A DNA stretch of 64,000 nucleotides from Ktedonosporobacter rubrisoli (GTDB lineage: Bacteria > Chloroflexota > Ktedonobacteria > Ktedonobacterales > Ktedonobacteraceae). Positions 45,717 through 55,241 of the stretch are shown here, piece after piece. Each line of letters opens with the position of its first letter. The first letter of the stretch is position 1. The translations under genes and the position numbers were made by a program. The notes under the pieces are model-generated. The model worked only from the letters and a program-made list of their open reading frames with translations, was not told the DNA's origin and ran no database searches. The stretch is from positions 620,001 to 684,000 of the forward strand of contig NZ_CP035758.1 in NCBI RefSeq assembly GCF_004208415.1. The letters run 5' to 3'.

Positions 45717-46985
45717 CTATTCGCGCGGCGCTCCCGCCAGACCGAGCCAACCGAGTAGCCCGGCCAACAGAATCAGAGCGCCACAACCGGCAAAAATGAT
45801 ATTCACCGGGAGAATTTGCCCCAGGTATCCCGCCAGGCAGGCCGAAATAAAGCTTGCAGCGAAGATGCCAGTTTCTAGCAGAGCCTGCACCCTCCCCATC
45901 ATGTTGCGAGGCGTGGAGGTGATGAGGAGCGCTTCGTACCCAACATCGATGCCGCCCTGGGGCAGAGACAGGAGAAAAGTCAACGTCAGGGCTACACCGT
46001 ATACTGTCTGGAAAGAATAGAGAAGAATGCCGACGCCGCCTAGAAAGACGCTGGCGGTGAGCAGCACTTTTGGCGATACCCATTTTGAGATGATGCCAGC
46101 GCCAATAGCACCAAGCAATGCGCCAAGTCCGCCTACCGCAACCAGGGAGCCATAGAGAGGTGCAGCAGCATGAAGATTGCGGCTCACAAAGACGATATCA
46201 AGCGCATTGAGCGCGCCAGCTCCAAACATGCCAACGAAAGCAAGCAGAATCACTACACGCAAGGTAGGCGTCTTGACGATCATATGCACACCATCAAGCA
46301 GTTCGCTGAATAGCTGACGTATACCGCCATTTTCGCTCATCCGAAACACGGAAGGACGAAGGACCTGCGGCGAGACACGCATAATCCGCAAAGAGAGGGC
46401 CGAGGCCAGGAATGAGCCCGCGTCGATGAGGATCGCCGCAGTTGGCCCTACACTAGCATAAAGCACTGCCGCCAGGGCGGGACCGGCCAGCAATGAGAGG
46501 GCAAAGATTGTCTGGCTGACGGAGGCCGCCTTTGTCTGCTGCTCTTCAGCGACAATCACCTGTAAGAGCCCGGATTTAGCCGGCATGAAGAAACATTCAA
46601 AGCACGAGAGTAAGAAAGCGCTTAGATAAATGGCTGGAAGTTGCCAGAGGTTCTCCAGCAGAAGTGGGCCCAGGACCACGAACGCCCGCGCGACATCGGC
46701 GACAATCATGGTGCGCCGCCGATCCCAGCGATCGACGAAAACACCTGCCAGCGGCCCAAGCAGAAAAAGTGGTCCATACTGCGCAATTAGCACCCCGCTA
46801 ACCGCAGCCGCTGAATGGGTCAGGGTAAATACCCACATGACAAGCATTGTGCTATAGACGAAATCTCCAAGTGTGGAGATGGCCTGCCCGGCACAGAGCA
46901 AGGCAAAGTTACGATTGATCAACGGACCTTTCCCCGGTGGGATCGTCTCATATTCGAGCGGTAACGGCTTTTCGGTTGGCTTCAT
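45717..46985 (-). CDS. MFS transporter, DHA3-type exporter
   Basis: MFS_3-type exporter of 422 residues with twelve predicted helices, inner membrane. Signatures: INRNFALLCAGQAISTLGDF, the loop GVFVDRWDRRRTMIV, and FMPAKSGLLQVIVAEEQQTK typical of EntS-like exporters. The ATG at 46985 has GGAGAAAAA ahead; the open frame to 47105 would overlap the promoter and operator. It diverges from a TetR regulator, which probably represses it through the dyad at 47052-47073. Confidence 0.9.
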   Translation of the reverse strand: MKPTEKPLPLEYETIPPGKGPLINRNFALLCAGQAISTLGDFVYSTMLVMWVFTLTHSAAAVSGVLIAQYGPLFLLGPLAGVFVDRWDRRRTMIVADVARAFVVLGPLLLENLWQLPAIYLSAFLLSCFECFFMPAKSGLLQVIVAEEQQTKAASVSQTIFALSLLAGPALAAVLYASVGPTAAILIDAGSFLASALSLRIMRVSPQVLRPSVFRMSENGGIRQLFSELLDGVHMIVKTPTLRVVILLAFVGMFGAGALNALDIVFVSRNLHAAAPLYGSLVAVGGLGALLGAIGAGIISKWVSPKVLLTASVFLGGVGILLYSFQTVYGVALTLTFLLSLPQGGIDVGYEALLITSTPRNMMGRVQALLETGIFAASFISACLAGYLGQILPVNIIFAGCGALILLAGLLGWLGLAGAPRE

Positions 46986-47051
46986 TATTTTTCTCCAGGA
47001 TGGCTTGCCATTTGCCCGCCTCTCTCCACAAATATTTCTCAGCATCCCGAT

Positions 47052-47073
47052 AATAACTATCTGGTCAGTTATT
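47052..47073. promoter_or_regulatory. Candidate TetR operator between MFS and tetR
   Basis: AATAACT and AGTTATT form a perfect 7-bp dyad around ATCTGGTC. It lies in the divergent region, 67 bp before the MFS start. Placement suggests binding by the TetR protein encoded at 47271-47963. Confidence 0.55.
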
Positions 47074-47270
47074 TTAATAATAGGCATAAGAGCAGAAAAT
47101 GTCAAGCGCCGGTTGATTTGCCAGGGATATTGGCAGGCAGGTAAATTGGCTAGCCACCTGGAACTTTTTCAACTGCAGCGCAAAAAATGGCACCTCTTGA
47201 CAATGGCGCTCCTGTCAACTACACTCTTTTTAAAGATAAACCGTTTGTCGGTCTAAGAAAGAGAGACACG

Positions 47271-47963
47271 ATGACCCGCAGTGTCAAAGCAGACGAATAC
47301 GCCCAGAAGCGCAACGCCATTCTGGATGTGGCCCAGCGTTATATTACTACCAAAGGCTATGAGCAGATGACGACTCAGGATCTTTTAGAGGCGCTGCAGA
47401 TTTCCCGCGGCGCATTCTATCACTACTTTGAGTCCAAACAAGCCTTACTGATGGCGCTGGTAGAGCGTATTGGAGAGCAAGCTGAGCAACTCGTGCTTCC
47501 CATCGTTGCTGATCGCCAGCTGGCCGCCCAGGATAAATTGCTTAGCTTCTTCGAGGCGCTCGATCAGGGCAAAAGAGAAAACCTGGACCTGCTGTTCGCC
47601 TTTATGCGCATCTGGTATTCCGATGAAAATGCCCTCTTTCGCCAGAAGCTCTACCTGGCCCGCGTCAAGCGACTCGCTCCCTTGCTCTCACAAATCATTC
47701 GGCAAGGGATCGCAGAAGGCGTGTTCACCACAGCCTATCCTGATCAGGCCGCGAGAACGTTCCTCTCTCTGCAAGAAGACCTTGGCTATGCCACAGTTGA
47801 ACTTTTCTTCGCTGAGAGCGGCAAGCATCCCGACATCTCTCAACTTGTCAAGCTTGGCGAGGCAACAGCCGATGCGCTTGAGCGCGTGCTAGGCATGCAG
47901 CCGGGAGGGTTACGGCAGCCCTGGCGCGAAAATTTCTCGCGCTGGCAAGCTCTCCTTTCCTGA
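47271..47963 (+). CDS. TetR/AcrR-family regulator
   Basis: TetR-type repressor of 230 residues. HTH: RNAILDVAQRYITTKGYEQM, TTQDLLEALQISRGAFYHYF, ESKQALLMALVERI. The C-terminal domain resembles the TetR_C_11/YxaF class. The ATG at 47271 follows AAGAGAG and is preferred to the longer frame from 47187. It is divergent from the MFS exporter and, 184 bp downstream, precedes the rifamycin phosphotransferase-like gene on the same strand, so it could influence both. Confidence 0.9.
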   Translation: MTRSVKADEYAQKRNAILDVAQRYITTKGYEQMTTQDLLEALQISRGAFYHYFESKQALLMALVERIGEQAEQLVLPIVADRQLAAQDKLLSFFEALDQGKRENLDLLFAFMRIWYSDENALFRQKLYLARVKRLAPLLSQIIRQGIAEGVFTTAYPDQAARTFLSLQEDLGYATVELFFAESGKHPDISQLVKLGEATADALERVLGMQPGGLRQPWRENFSRWQALLS

Positions 47964-48147
47964 CACTCACGCGATTTGAGCCCAGAACGAAAAAATTGTG
48001 CCTCCTCTCTAGCAGTATCATCTTGTACCCTATCTGTAGGGAAAGGAAAGCCTTATGGAAGATGAAGTCAAGAACCAGGCTGACAACGCGCTGAATGCAA
48101 CCCCTTTCTCGTTCACAACATCCATTAAAGATGGAGAGGAGCATGCT

Positions 48148-50787
48148 ATGAATCCATATGTGCTTGGCTTTCAGGAAATCGATAAAACAAAACTTGCCCT
48201 GGTCGGGGGGAAAGGCGCCAATCTGGGAGAACTCTCTAGAATCACTGGGATAAGCGTACCTGAGGGCTTCTGCGTTACAACCGAAGCCTATAAAAGAGCC
48301 ATCGAACAAACGCCAGCCTTTCATGTGCTCCTTGAGCAACTAGCGCTTTTAAAAGTAGAGGATAAGGACAAGATTCGTGAGATCAGCGGCAAGCTACGCA
48401 GCGTTATCGAAGAAACGGCCATTGCCAGGGATATTGCCGTAGCAGTTACCGACCAGCTAACAAATCTAGGTGAGAAAAATGCCTATGCCGTGCGTTCCAG
48501 CGCCACCGCGGAGGACCTGCCAACTGCCTCCTTTGCCGGTCAGCAAGATACATATTTAAATATTATCGGCAAGGAAGCCATTCTGAAACACATCGGCAAG
48601 TGCTGGGCCTCACTCTTTACCGAGCGCGCGGTGATTTACCGCCTACAGAACGGTTTCGCTCACAACAAGGTTCTTCTGTCAGTCGTGATCCAGAGAATGG
48701 TTTTCCCGCATGCTGCAGGGATTATGTTTACAGCTGATCCGATCACTTCGAATAGAAAGGTAGTGTCTATCGATGCCAGCTTTGGTCTTGGTGAGGCGCT
48801 GGTTTCAGGCCTTGTGGACGCTGATATTTATAAAGTACAGGAGGGCAAGATAGTAAGTAAGAAGATAGCGACAAAAAAGCTGGCGATCTATGCCTTGCCA
48901 GCAGGGGGCACGAAGGAACAGCAGTTAGAATCAGAGCAGCAGAATAAGCAAACGCTAACTGATGAGCAGATTTTGCAGCTTGAGAGAACTGGCAGAAGCA
49001 TCGAGGCGTATTTTGCTCGTCCCCAGGATATCGAATGGTGCCTGTATGAAGATCAATTGTACATCGTGCAGAGCCGTCCCATTACTACCTTATATCCGCT
49101 GCCAAAGGTGAACGACGGAAAAAATCATGTCTATATGTCGCTCGGTCATCAGCAGATGATGACTGATGCCCTCAAACCATTTGGCCTGTCCTTCTTCCCG
49201 CTCTGGCTTAGTAAACTTGGCGCAACACCGGTCGAGGCTGGCGATCGGCCTTATCTTGACATCTCTCATGATCTTGCTTCGTCAGTGGCAAGCAAGGTTT
49301 TTGTGAAAAACGGTCTCGGCTCGGTCGATCCTCTGATCCAGAAAGCTCTCTTCAATGTCCTGAAAAGGAAGGATTTGATCAAATCCTTGCCCCGGGGCAA
49401 GACCACCCTTGGCTTCAGTGGCGGCTCGCTCGGGGATCTGATTTCCGGGTTGTTCCAGATGCTGAAAATCTACAGGGAAAATGACGCGCATCTCATCGCA
49501 AAAATTATCGCACAAAATGACGTTCTGACGCAGGATGTGGCGCAGAGGATCAGCCACAAATCAGGAGAGAGCCTTTTCGATTTTATCTTACAGGATATGG
49601 ATGAGGCCTTTAAGACGATAGTTTTGGCCAACTATGGCCTGGGTATTGTCGGCATCTATGCTTCAAGTCGGCTGGGCAAAAACATGAAGAAATGGCTGGG
49701 CGAAGAGGGGGTTACCGATGTTCTTTCCCAATCTTTATCAAATAATGTCACCACGGAAATGGGGCTTGAGCTTTTAGATGTGGCCGACGTTGTAAGGCAA
49801 CACCCGGCTGTGCTTGAATATTTTCAACATGCCAACGACGAAACTTTTTTTGCGGATCTTGAGAAGCTGGAAGGTGGCGAAGCCGTCGCTGATGCCATCC
49901 GGTACTATCTCAAAAAATATGGCGTGCGCTGCCCCGGAGAAATTGATATTACCAGGACGCGCTGGGCTGAGCAGCCAACGTTACTGATTCCCATGATCAG
50001 CAATAATATTAAGAATTTCGCGCCGGGTTCTCACAAGCTTATAGTTGAGGAGAAACTGCGGGAAGTAGAGAAGAAGGAACAAGAGCTGCTCAGCCGGTTA
50101 GAGCGCCTGCCCGGCGGCCAGCGCAAGGCCAAAAAGACCAGGAAGATGATTAGCGTTTTCCGCAATTTTATTGGCTTCCGGGAATATCCCAAGTACGCTC
50201 TCATGCAGCGTTTTTACGTCTATAAACAGGCTTTATTGAAAGAGGCAGCCCGCCTGGTGCAGAAAAAAGTGCTCAAGGAGCCGGAGGATAGCTACTATCT
50301 CACCTTTGAAGAATTTCGCATGGTTGCCAGCACTTACCAGCTTGACTACGATCTCATCACGCAGCGCAAAAGGGATTACGAGCTCTTTGAGAAATTGATG
50401 CCGCCCCGTGTAATGACCTCCGATGGAGAGATCATCACCGGTGAGTACGACACTGGCCAATTTCCCAGAGGCGCATTGATAGGAGTGCCTGTTTCAGCTG
50501 GCTGCATTGAAGGGCGAGCCCGGATCGTTTTAAAGTTGGAGGAGGCCGACATTGAGGAGGGCGATATCCTGGTCACCGCCTTTACCGATCCCAGCTGGAC
50601 ATCGCTGTTTGTCTCGATTAAAGGGCTGGTGACGGAAGTCGGGGGCATGATGACGCATGGGGCCGTTGTCGCCAGAGAGTATGGTCTGCCCGCCGTCGTG
50701 AGCGTAGAAAATGCAACAAGGCTGATCAAAGATGGGCAGAGGATTCGGGTCAACGGCACGAAAGGGTATGTGGAAATCCTGGAATAG
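48148..50787 (+). CDS. rph: Rifamycin-inactivating phosphotransferase-like enzyme
   Basis: PEP synthase-like dikinase of about 879 residues matching rifampin phosphotransferase in layout and sequence. The N-terminal ATP-grasp region shows LVGGKGANLGELSRITGISV and AYAVRSSATAEDLPTASFAG. The central region contains HVYMSLGHQQMMTDALKPFG, a hallmark of Rph that distinguishes it from PEP synthase. The C-terminal swivelling domain carries GGMMTHGAVVAREYGLPAVV with catalytic His837. It transfers the beta-phosphate of ATP to the ansa chain of rifamycins. The start at 48148 (MNPYVLGF) has GGAGAGGAG upstream and matches the family N-terminus; a longer frame from 48055 also has a ribosome site. Context (TetR, MFS) fits resistance. 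Confidence 0.88.
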   Translation: MNPYVLGFQEIDKTKLALVGGKGANLGELSRITGISVPEGFCVTTEAYKRAIEQTPAFHVLLEQLALLKVEDKDKIREISGKLRSVIEETAIARDIAVAVTDQLTNLGEKNAYAVRSSATAEDLPTASFAGQQDTYLNIIGKEAILKHIGKCWASLFTERAVIYRLQNGFAHNKVLLSVVIQRMVFPHAAGIMFTADPITSNRKVVSIDASFGLGEALVSGLVDADIYKVQEGKIVSKKIATKKLAIYALPAGGTKEQQLESEQQNKQTLTDEQILQLERTGRSIEAYFARPQDIEWCLYEDQLYIVQSRPITTLYPLPKVNDGKNHVYMSLGHQQMMTDALKPFGLSFFPLWLSKLGATPVEAGDRPYLDISHDLASSVASKVFVKNGLGSVDPLIQKALFNVLKRKDLIKSLPRGKTTLGFSGGSLGDLISGLFQMLKIYRENDAHLIAKIIAQNDVLTQDVAQRISHKSGESLFDFILQDMDEAFKTIVLANYGLGIVGIYASSRLGKNMKKWLGEEGVTDVLSQSLSNNVTTEMGLELLDVADVVRQHPAVLEYFQHANDETFFADLEKLEGGEAVADAIRYYLKKYGVRCPGEIDITRTRWAEQPTLLIPMISNNIKNFAPGSHKLIVEEKLREVEKKEQELLSRLERLPGGQRKAKKTRKMISVFRNFIGFREYPKYALMQRFYVYKQALLKEAARLVQKKVLKEPEDSYYLTFEEFRMVASTYQLDYDLITQRKRDYELFEKLMPPRVMTSDGEIITGEYDTGQFPRGALIGVPVSAGCIEGRARIVLKLEEADIEEGDILVTAFTDPSWTSLFVSIKGLVTEVGGMMTHGAVVAREYGLPAVVSVENATRLIKDGQRIRVNGTKGYVEILE

Positions 50788-50960
50788 CCTGCATGGTTTT
50801 TCCGGCACGCGCCATATTCTTTTCAACCATTGGCTGACCTGCTTCTCCTTACAGAGAGAAGTTCTTGCCATCACTGTAGAAAAGAGCAGTACTGATGCTG
50901 GCCGGGCTGAGCTGGATACCGTGAGCTTGGTGCGCGGCTTGTGATTACACGACTGATCTT

Positions 50961-51002
50961 GCAGACAAGGGAGGGAGAAAAGGCCTTTCTCCGTCCTTGT
51001 CT
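50961..51002. terminator. Strong bidirectional hairpin between rph and epoxide hydrolase
   Basis: CAGACAAGG and CCTTGTCTG form the lower stem, GGAGAAA and TTTCTCC the upper stem, separated by a small internal loop and closed by AGGCC. It lies between the two convergent genes. Confidence 0.65.
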
Positions 51003-51030
51003 GTGTCAGTTGAGTGCCATCTAAATCTCG

Positions 51031-52173
51031 CTAGCGCAAAGAACTGTAGAAGGCCCGCAGGTCTTCAACCAACAGTTCTGGTTCCTCTAGAGCAGGGAAA
51101 TGCCCACCTCGTGGCATCTCTGTCCAGCGCTCGATACGCAAGGTACGCTCGGCAAGAGCACGCGGAGCAGGAGTATCTTTGGGGAAGAGGGCCATAGCTA
51201 CCGGAACTTCGACGCGCTGCCCGGCTTGGAGGGATGGCGCGTGGCTTTCCTCATAGTAGGAGCGAATCGAGGGATTGATCGTTTGGGTCACCCAATAGAT
51301 CATGATGTTGGTAAGCAGTTCATCTTTCGTATATGCATGCTCAAGGGCGCCATCGATGTCACTCCACCCATAGAATTTTTCGATAATCCAGGCAGCAAGC
51401 CCGACTGGCGAATCATTGAGACCATAGGCCAGCGTTTGCGGCTTGGTTGACTGAATCATGACATATCCACCCTCCTGAAAGAATCTCTGCTGCATCGCCC
51501 CCAGGTACTCTTGCTCAATGGGCGTCAGGCTCGCTGGGTCCAGGTTCATGGTGGCCTGAAAGCCAATGTCGGTCAGATGGATGCCGATGACCGATGTGGG
51601 ACTACTGAGCGCCAGGAGTTGGGAGATAGGGCTACCACCATCCCCACCAGCGGCAGCATAGCGCTGGTAGCCAAGTACGTCTCGCATCAAAGTGGCCCAC
51701 AACTCCGCTGTCTGTTTCACCGTCCAGCCTGGCTTGCGCACTGGATCGGAGAAACCAAAGCCGGGAATGGAGGGAACAATCACATCAAAGGAGTCAGCCG
51801 CATTGCCTCCAAAGCTTTCCGGGTCGGTGAGCATGGGAATGATCTTGTGCATGCGATAGAACGAATCGGGCCAGCCATGGGTAAGGATGATTGGCAGTGG
51901 CTTCGGCCCTTTGCCCCGCTCATGGATAAAATGAATGCCCAGGCCATCTATTTCTGTGCGAAATTGCGTAAATCTGTTGAGCGCCGCCTCCTGTTTGCGC
52001 CAATCGTATTCATGTTGCCAGTAGGCCACCAGACTTTTGAGATAGTCCAGATTCGTGCCATAGCTCCAGCCAGCTCCTTCGACCTCATCAGGCCAGCGCG
52101 TGCGCGCTAAGCGCTCACGCAAATCGTCAAGGGTGGGCTGAGGGATGGCTATTTTGAAGGGTTGAATAGTCAT
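51031..52173 (-). CDS. Epoxide hydrolase, EHN-domain type
   Basis: Alpha/beta-hydrolase epoxide hydrolase of 380 residues with the N-terminal EHN domain (FKIAIPQPTLDDLRERLART and RWPDEVEGAGWSYGTNLDYL). The oxyanion motif is LTHGWPDSFYRM, followed by PGFGFSDPVRKPGW. The nucleophile elbow reads AAGGDGGSPISQLL, with the catalytic Asp expected there. The C-terminal His is in MPRGGHFPALEEPEL. It opens epoxides to diols, plausibly acting on products of the P450 upstream. AAGGAGAAAG precedes the ATG at 52173. The ISKra4-family element sits 74 bp ahead of this start and separates it from the P450 gene. Confidence 0.9.
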   Translation of the reverse strand: MTIQPFKIAIPQPTLDDLRERLARTRWPDEVEGAGWSYGTNLDYLKSLVAYWQHEYDWRKQEAALNRFTQFRTEIDGLGIHFIHERGKGPKPLPIILTHGWPDSFYRMHKIIPMLTDPESFGGNAADSFDVIVPSIPGFGFSDPVRKPGWTVKQTAELWATLMRDVLGYQRYAAAGGDGGSPISQLLALSSPTSVIGIHLTDIGFQATMNLDPASLTPIEQEYLGAMQQRFFQEGGYVMIQSTKPQTLAYGLNDSPVGLAAWIIEKFYGWSDIDGALEHAYTKDELLTNIMIYWVTQTINPSIRSYYEESHAPSLQAGQRVEVPVAMALFPKDTPAPRALAERTLRIERWTEMPRGGHFPALEEPELLVEDLRAFYSSLR

Positions 52174-52238
52174 ATATCTCTTTCTCCTTTTATTTGTACA
52201 AAGAGATTGTAGCACTAAACGAGGACAAAATCTGCCCT

Positions 52239-52247
52239 TCTCAGACG
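52239..52247. repeat. Left target-site duplication of the ISKra4-family element
   Basis: TCTCAGACG, repeated identically at 53733-53741 immediately outside the other end of the element. A 9-bp duplication marks a simple transposition event. Confidence 0.8.
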
Positions 52248-53732
52248 GGTTCTACCCAAAACCTGGGGCCACCTCAACCATTTAGGGGAAGACCCGAGTA
52301 GAGGCAGGCATCGACCAATCGTGATTGAGCAGGTCGACCCGTAACGCCACCACGGCGGTGGCATTGCGGCGCAACCAGCGCATGCCACGCCGCTTCATCC
52401 GCCGATTGATTACCAGCGCCACCGCTCGCTCGATGATGCCACTGCCCACCGGATAGCCTTGGTGCTTCCAGTATTCATACGACCCAATCCACTCTCGCTG
52501 CCTGTCCAGATACGTGATCGCTTGCCGCAGAGCGGTCAGCCGATGAGAATGCGGTCCAGCCAACTCGCTTCGCCACTGCTTGAGCACCTCTTGAGCCCGT
52601 TCCACCTCGCCTTTCCACAGCCATGTTTCCAACTGGTTCACCACGCGTGCGTGCTCGTGTTGGCTGTGTTGGGTCAGCATTCCGACAAGGTTGGCCGCTG
52701 TGCGCACCGTTCGCCACAGATGCGGCCAGTCCAAAATGCACTGGGCATCGGGAAAGTGCATCGTTGCTTCTTTTTTGATCCAATGAGCTCCATCTGCCAC
52801 CACAATGGTCCGATGATGGTGCAACCCGAGGGCTTCTTTCGCATACGCCGCTTGCTCGCCTATGGCGCGAGCATCTGCAAAAGTGGCGACGTACCGACGC
52901 CTTTTCCAACGGCTCCGCTGCCTTGCAGGGTGATGATGCTGCTCCATATACCGGTTCAGTTCGATCCAGGTCATCGATCCGTTGGGCTGCTCTGGCTCTT
53001 TCCCCCAGACCTGTCCACTGGCAATCACTCCGATTTTTCCTTCCATGCCCCCTCGTTTTTCTCTATTGCACACCCATCCCCCATCCAACCCAATCACACA
53101 GCGCTCATCGGCTGGGGCTGGCTGACTGGACGCAGATTGGGGGGACGAGGAGGCCGTGTGTTCGGCCTGACGGTGAGCCGCTGCCTTGCCTTCTGCATTC
53201 GTGAGCAAACGGATGGCTTCGGCACTGATCTGGGCTCCCGTCAGCCGCTTGAGACAACCAGCGGCCTGCCGATAGGGCCAGGAGGCTCCTGCCATCATCG
53301 CCGCCTCACGTAAGGGTTCGGTCACACGGCTCAGATGGACATGCGAAAGCAGCCCATTGGACGGACAGCATCGTTGCCCGCACTGCTGGCAGCGAAACCG
53401 ACGACGAGCCAGATACACCGGACCGAAGAGGGTCTGGATGTTTCTGCCTACGGTGCCTTCCGTGCGTACCTGCGTGCTCCCACATGCCCGGCAGGATCGA
53501 TGAGCCTGTTCCCACTGCCCAACCACTTCTTTGAGGGCCTGGCGCATCCAGCGATGGCCTGCTTCTTTGACCTGTTCTTCCATTTGCGTTAGGCTTGCGT
53601 TTGCATTCACGTCCAACGTGAGCGATACTTGTATCTGCATGAGAGGTTCCTTTCGGTGACAAGATTGGGTTTTGGTTTATCCTATCACCGCTGGGAATCT
53701 CTCTTGTCTAGCCCCGGGTTTTGGGTACGACC
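52248..53732. mobile_element. Complete ISKra4-family insertion sequence, about 1485 bp
   Basis: Both ends are visible. The left end (52248-52271) and the reverse complement of the right end (53709-53732) match at 20 of 24 positions, sharing TACCCAAAACC and GGGGC. A 9-bp direct repeat flanks the element. One intact transposase gene is inside. The short inner IR drift suggests natural IR asymmetry rather than decay. It has inserted between the P450 and epoxide hydrolase genes; without it they would be about 120 bp apart on the same strand. Confidence 0.88.
52282..53640 (-). CDS. ISKra4-family transposase
   Basis: Transposase of 452 residues, full length. The N-terminal zinc-binding part has CRACGSTQVRT and FRCQQCGQRCC. 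The DDE core has IGLDGGWVCNRE (Asp), VVADGAHWIKKE (Asp) and GYPVGSGIIERAVAL (Glu), followed by RRMKRRGMRWLRRNA. Start supported by AAAGGAA before the ATG at 53640. No stop or frameshift is visible, so the element may still be active. Several long antisense frames inside this gene are shadows. Confidence 0.92.
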   Translation of the reverse strand: MQIQVSLTLDVNANASLTQMEEQVKEAGHRWMRQALKEVVGQWEQAHRSCRACGSTQVRTEGTVGRNIQTLFGPVYLARRRFRCQQCGQRCCPSNGLLSHVHLSRVTEPLREAAMMAGASWPYRQAAGCLKRLTGAQISAEAIRLLTNAEGKAAAHRQAEHTASSSPQSASSQPAPADERCVIGLDGGWVCNREKRGGMEGKIGVIASGQVWGKEPEQPNGSMTWIELNRYMEQHHHPARQRSRWKRRRYVATFADARAIGEQAAYAKEALGLHHHRTIVVADGAHWIKKEATMHFPDAQCILDWPHLWRTVRTAANLVGMLTQHSQHEHARVVNQLETWLWKGEVERAQEVLKQWRSELAGPHSHRLTALRQAITYLDRQREWIGSYEYWKHQGYPVGSGIIERAVALVINRRMKRRGMRWLRRNATAVVALRVDLLNHDWSMPASTRVFP

Positions 53733-53741
53733 TCTCAGACG
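53733..53741. repeat. Right target-site duplication of the ISKra4-family element
   Basis: TCTCAGACG, identical to 52239-52247 on the other side of the element. Confidence 0.8.
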
Positions 53742-53783
53742 GGCCGAAATTACTGGCAAGCAGAATGGTTACTTGAAAGGGGC

Positions 53784-54962
53784 TCAATCTTTCCGCATAC
53801 TGCGGGAGGAGGAAAAAGTCAGGGGCAATTTCTGTGCGCCAAAGACTATAGGATTTTCGATCTGTTTCAGCGGAACATCGTGTGACAGACGCCAATCCGG
53901 GATCATATCGAGCATCAGATCCAGGGCGATCTTTGTCTGTAAGCGTGCCAGTGGAGCGCCCAGGCAAAAATGTATCCCGTGGCCGAACGAGATATGACGA
54001 TTAGGAGTGCGGCGAATGTCGAAGCGCTCAGGATCGCTAAACTGTTGCTCGTCGAAATTGGCCGAAATGGTCGTCACGTAGATTTCTTCACCCCGCCGAA
54101 TTAATTTCCCGCCAACCTCCACATCAGTTGTGGCTATGCGTCCCCCGATGATCGTGCGATCTCCTCCGGTGCCTCTATTTGGCGGAAGACAGCGCAAGAT
54201 TTCTTCGACAGCACTTGCGAGCAGCGATCTGTCCTGGCGTAACTGATCCCAGGCTTCAGGATGCTCATCAAAACAGAGAATGGCATTGCCCAGCAGTTGT
54301 GTTGTCGTGAGGTTTCCGGCTATAAGCAGGGTAAGAATGAAGCCAAGTAATTCATATTCAGTCAAATGTTGTCCATCGACCTCTGCATTGAGCAGGAGAC
54401 TCAGAATATCCTCGCGTGGCTTCTGGCGATGCTCCTCAATAGCCTGGGCCATGGTAATACCCACTTCTTCAAAGGGGAGCGAGCCGGTTGCCAGGGCATC
54501 GGTCCATGCTTTCACATATGGCCGCTTTTCTGCTGGTAGGCCAAGGAGATCTGTAATGACGAAAATAGGAAATGGACTGGCAAAATCAGCCACCATTTCC
54601 ATTTTACCAGCCGGCAGCGCATTCGCGAGCATTTCCTGCGCGATCTGCTGGACACGTGGAGCCAGTTGGGCAATCGTGCGGGCCGAGAAAGCTGGTGTGA
54701 CAAGCGCGCGGAGCTTGCTGTGTCTTGGTGGGTCCATCCCGATAATGCTCAATGATTCTCCGCCCACCGGCTCAGATGAGAATGTTTTATAATCATTTTG
54801 CACCTGTAAGATATCTTCATAGCGAAACAAGCGCCAGCCGCTTACCTGCTCGTCATAGCAGACTGGTTGGTCCTGGCGCATGGTCTTAGACCATGTACGC
54901 ATAGCGCGCTGCCACTCCAAAGGCGGAAGTGTATATTCTCTTACGAAAGAGGGAATTTGCAT
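53784..54962 (-). CDS. Cytochrome P450
   Basis: Soluble bacterial P450 monooxygenase of 392 residues. The heme loop is FGHGIHFCLGAPLARLQ with Cys333 as thiolate ligand. The K-helix ExxR is in VEEILRCLPP. The I-helix reads LLIAGNLTTTQLLGNA, where the usual acidic residue before Thr is Leu, so proton delivery may be unusual. GMDPPRHSKLRALVTPAFSA is the conserved C-helix region. It oxidises a small organic substrate using a ferredoxin system not encoded nearby. It was probably first in an operon with the epoxide hydrolase before the insertion sequence arrived. Confidence 0.92.
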   Translation of the reverse strand: MQIPSFVREYTLPPLEWQRAMRTWSKTMRQDQPVCYDEQVSGWRLFRYEDILQVQNDYKTFSSEPVGGESLSIIGMDPPRHSKLRALVTPAFSARTIAQLAPRVQQIAQEMLANALPAGKMEMVADFASPFPIFVITDLLGLPAEKRPYVKAWTDALATGSLPFEEVGITMAQAIEEHRQKPREDILSLLLNAEVDGQHLTEYELLGFILTLLIAGNLTTTQLLGNAILCFDEHPEAWDQLRQDRSLLASAVEEILRCLPPNRGTGGDRTIIGGRIATTDVEVGGKLIRRGEEIYVTTISANFDEQQFSDPERFDIRRTPNRHISFGHGIHFCLGAPLARLQTKIALDLMLDMIPDWRLSHDVPLKQIENPIVFGAQKLPLTFSSSRSMRKD

Positions 54963-55241
54963 ATTCTCTTCCTTTTCCTTCTTTTCTTTGCAGCCTTGAT
55001 GCTAGCAGGAAACTGCGCATCCTCAAGGGAAAAGAGCAGTCTGTTCCAATCGCTCTCTCGCGTTGTTTCCTCTCCCGACCCCTGCACTCACGAAAGCGCT
55101 CTCGCAGTACGCCTACAAGGTCCTCTGCGAGAGGATCAACATGTAACAGAGTGTAGCAAATAAAAATACGAAAAACAAGCCAAAAAACACTTTTGAGCTC
55201 AAAATAGACACACGAGGAACTTAGATCGCAGGTGCCATACC

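Noticed and set aside
52459..53313. 284-codon frame antisense to the ISKra4-family transposase
   Set aside because: The sense strand encodes a complete transposase with all catalytic motifs; the antisense frame is a codon-bias shadow.
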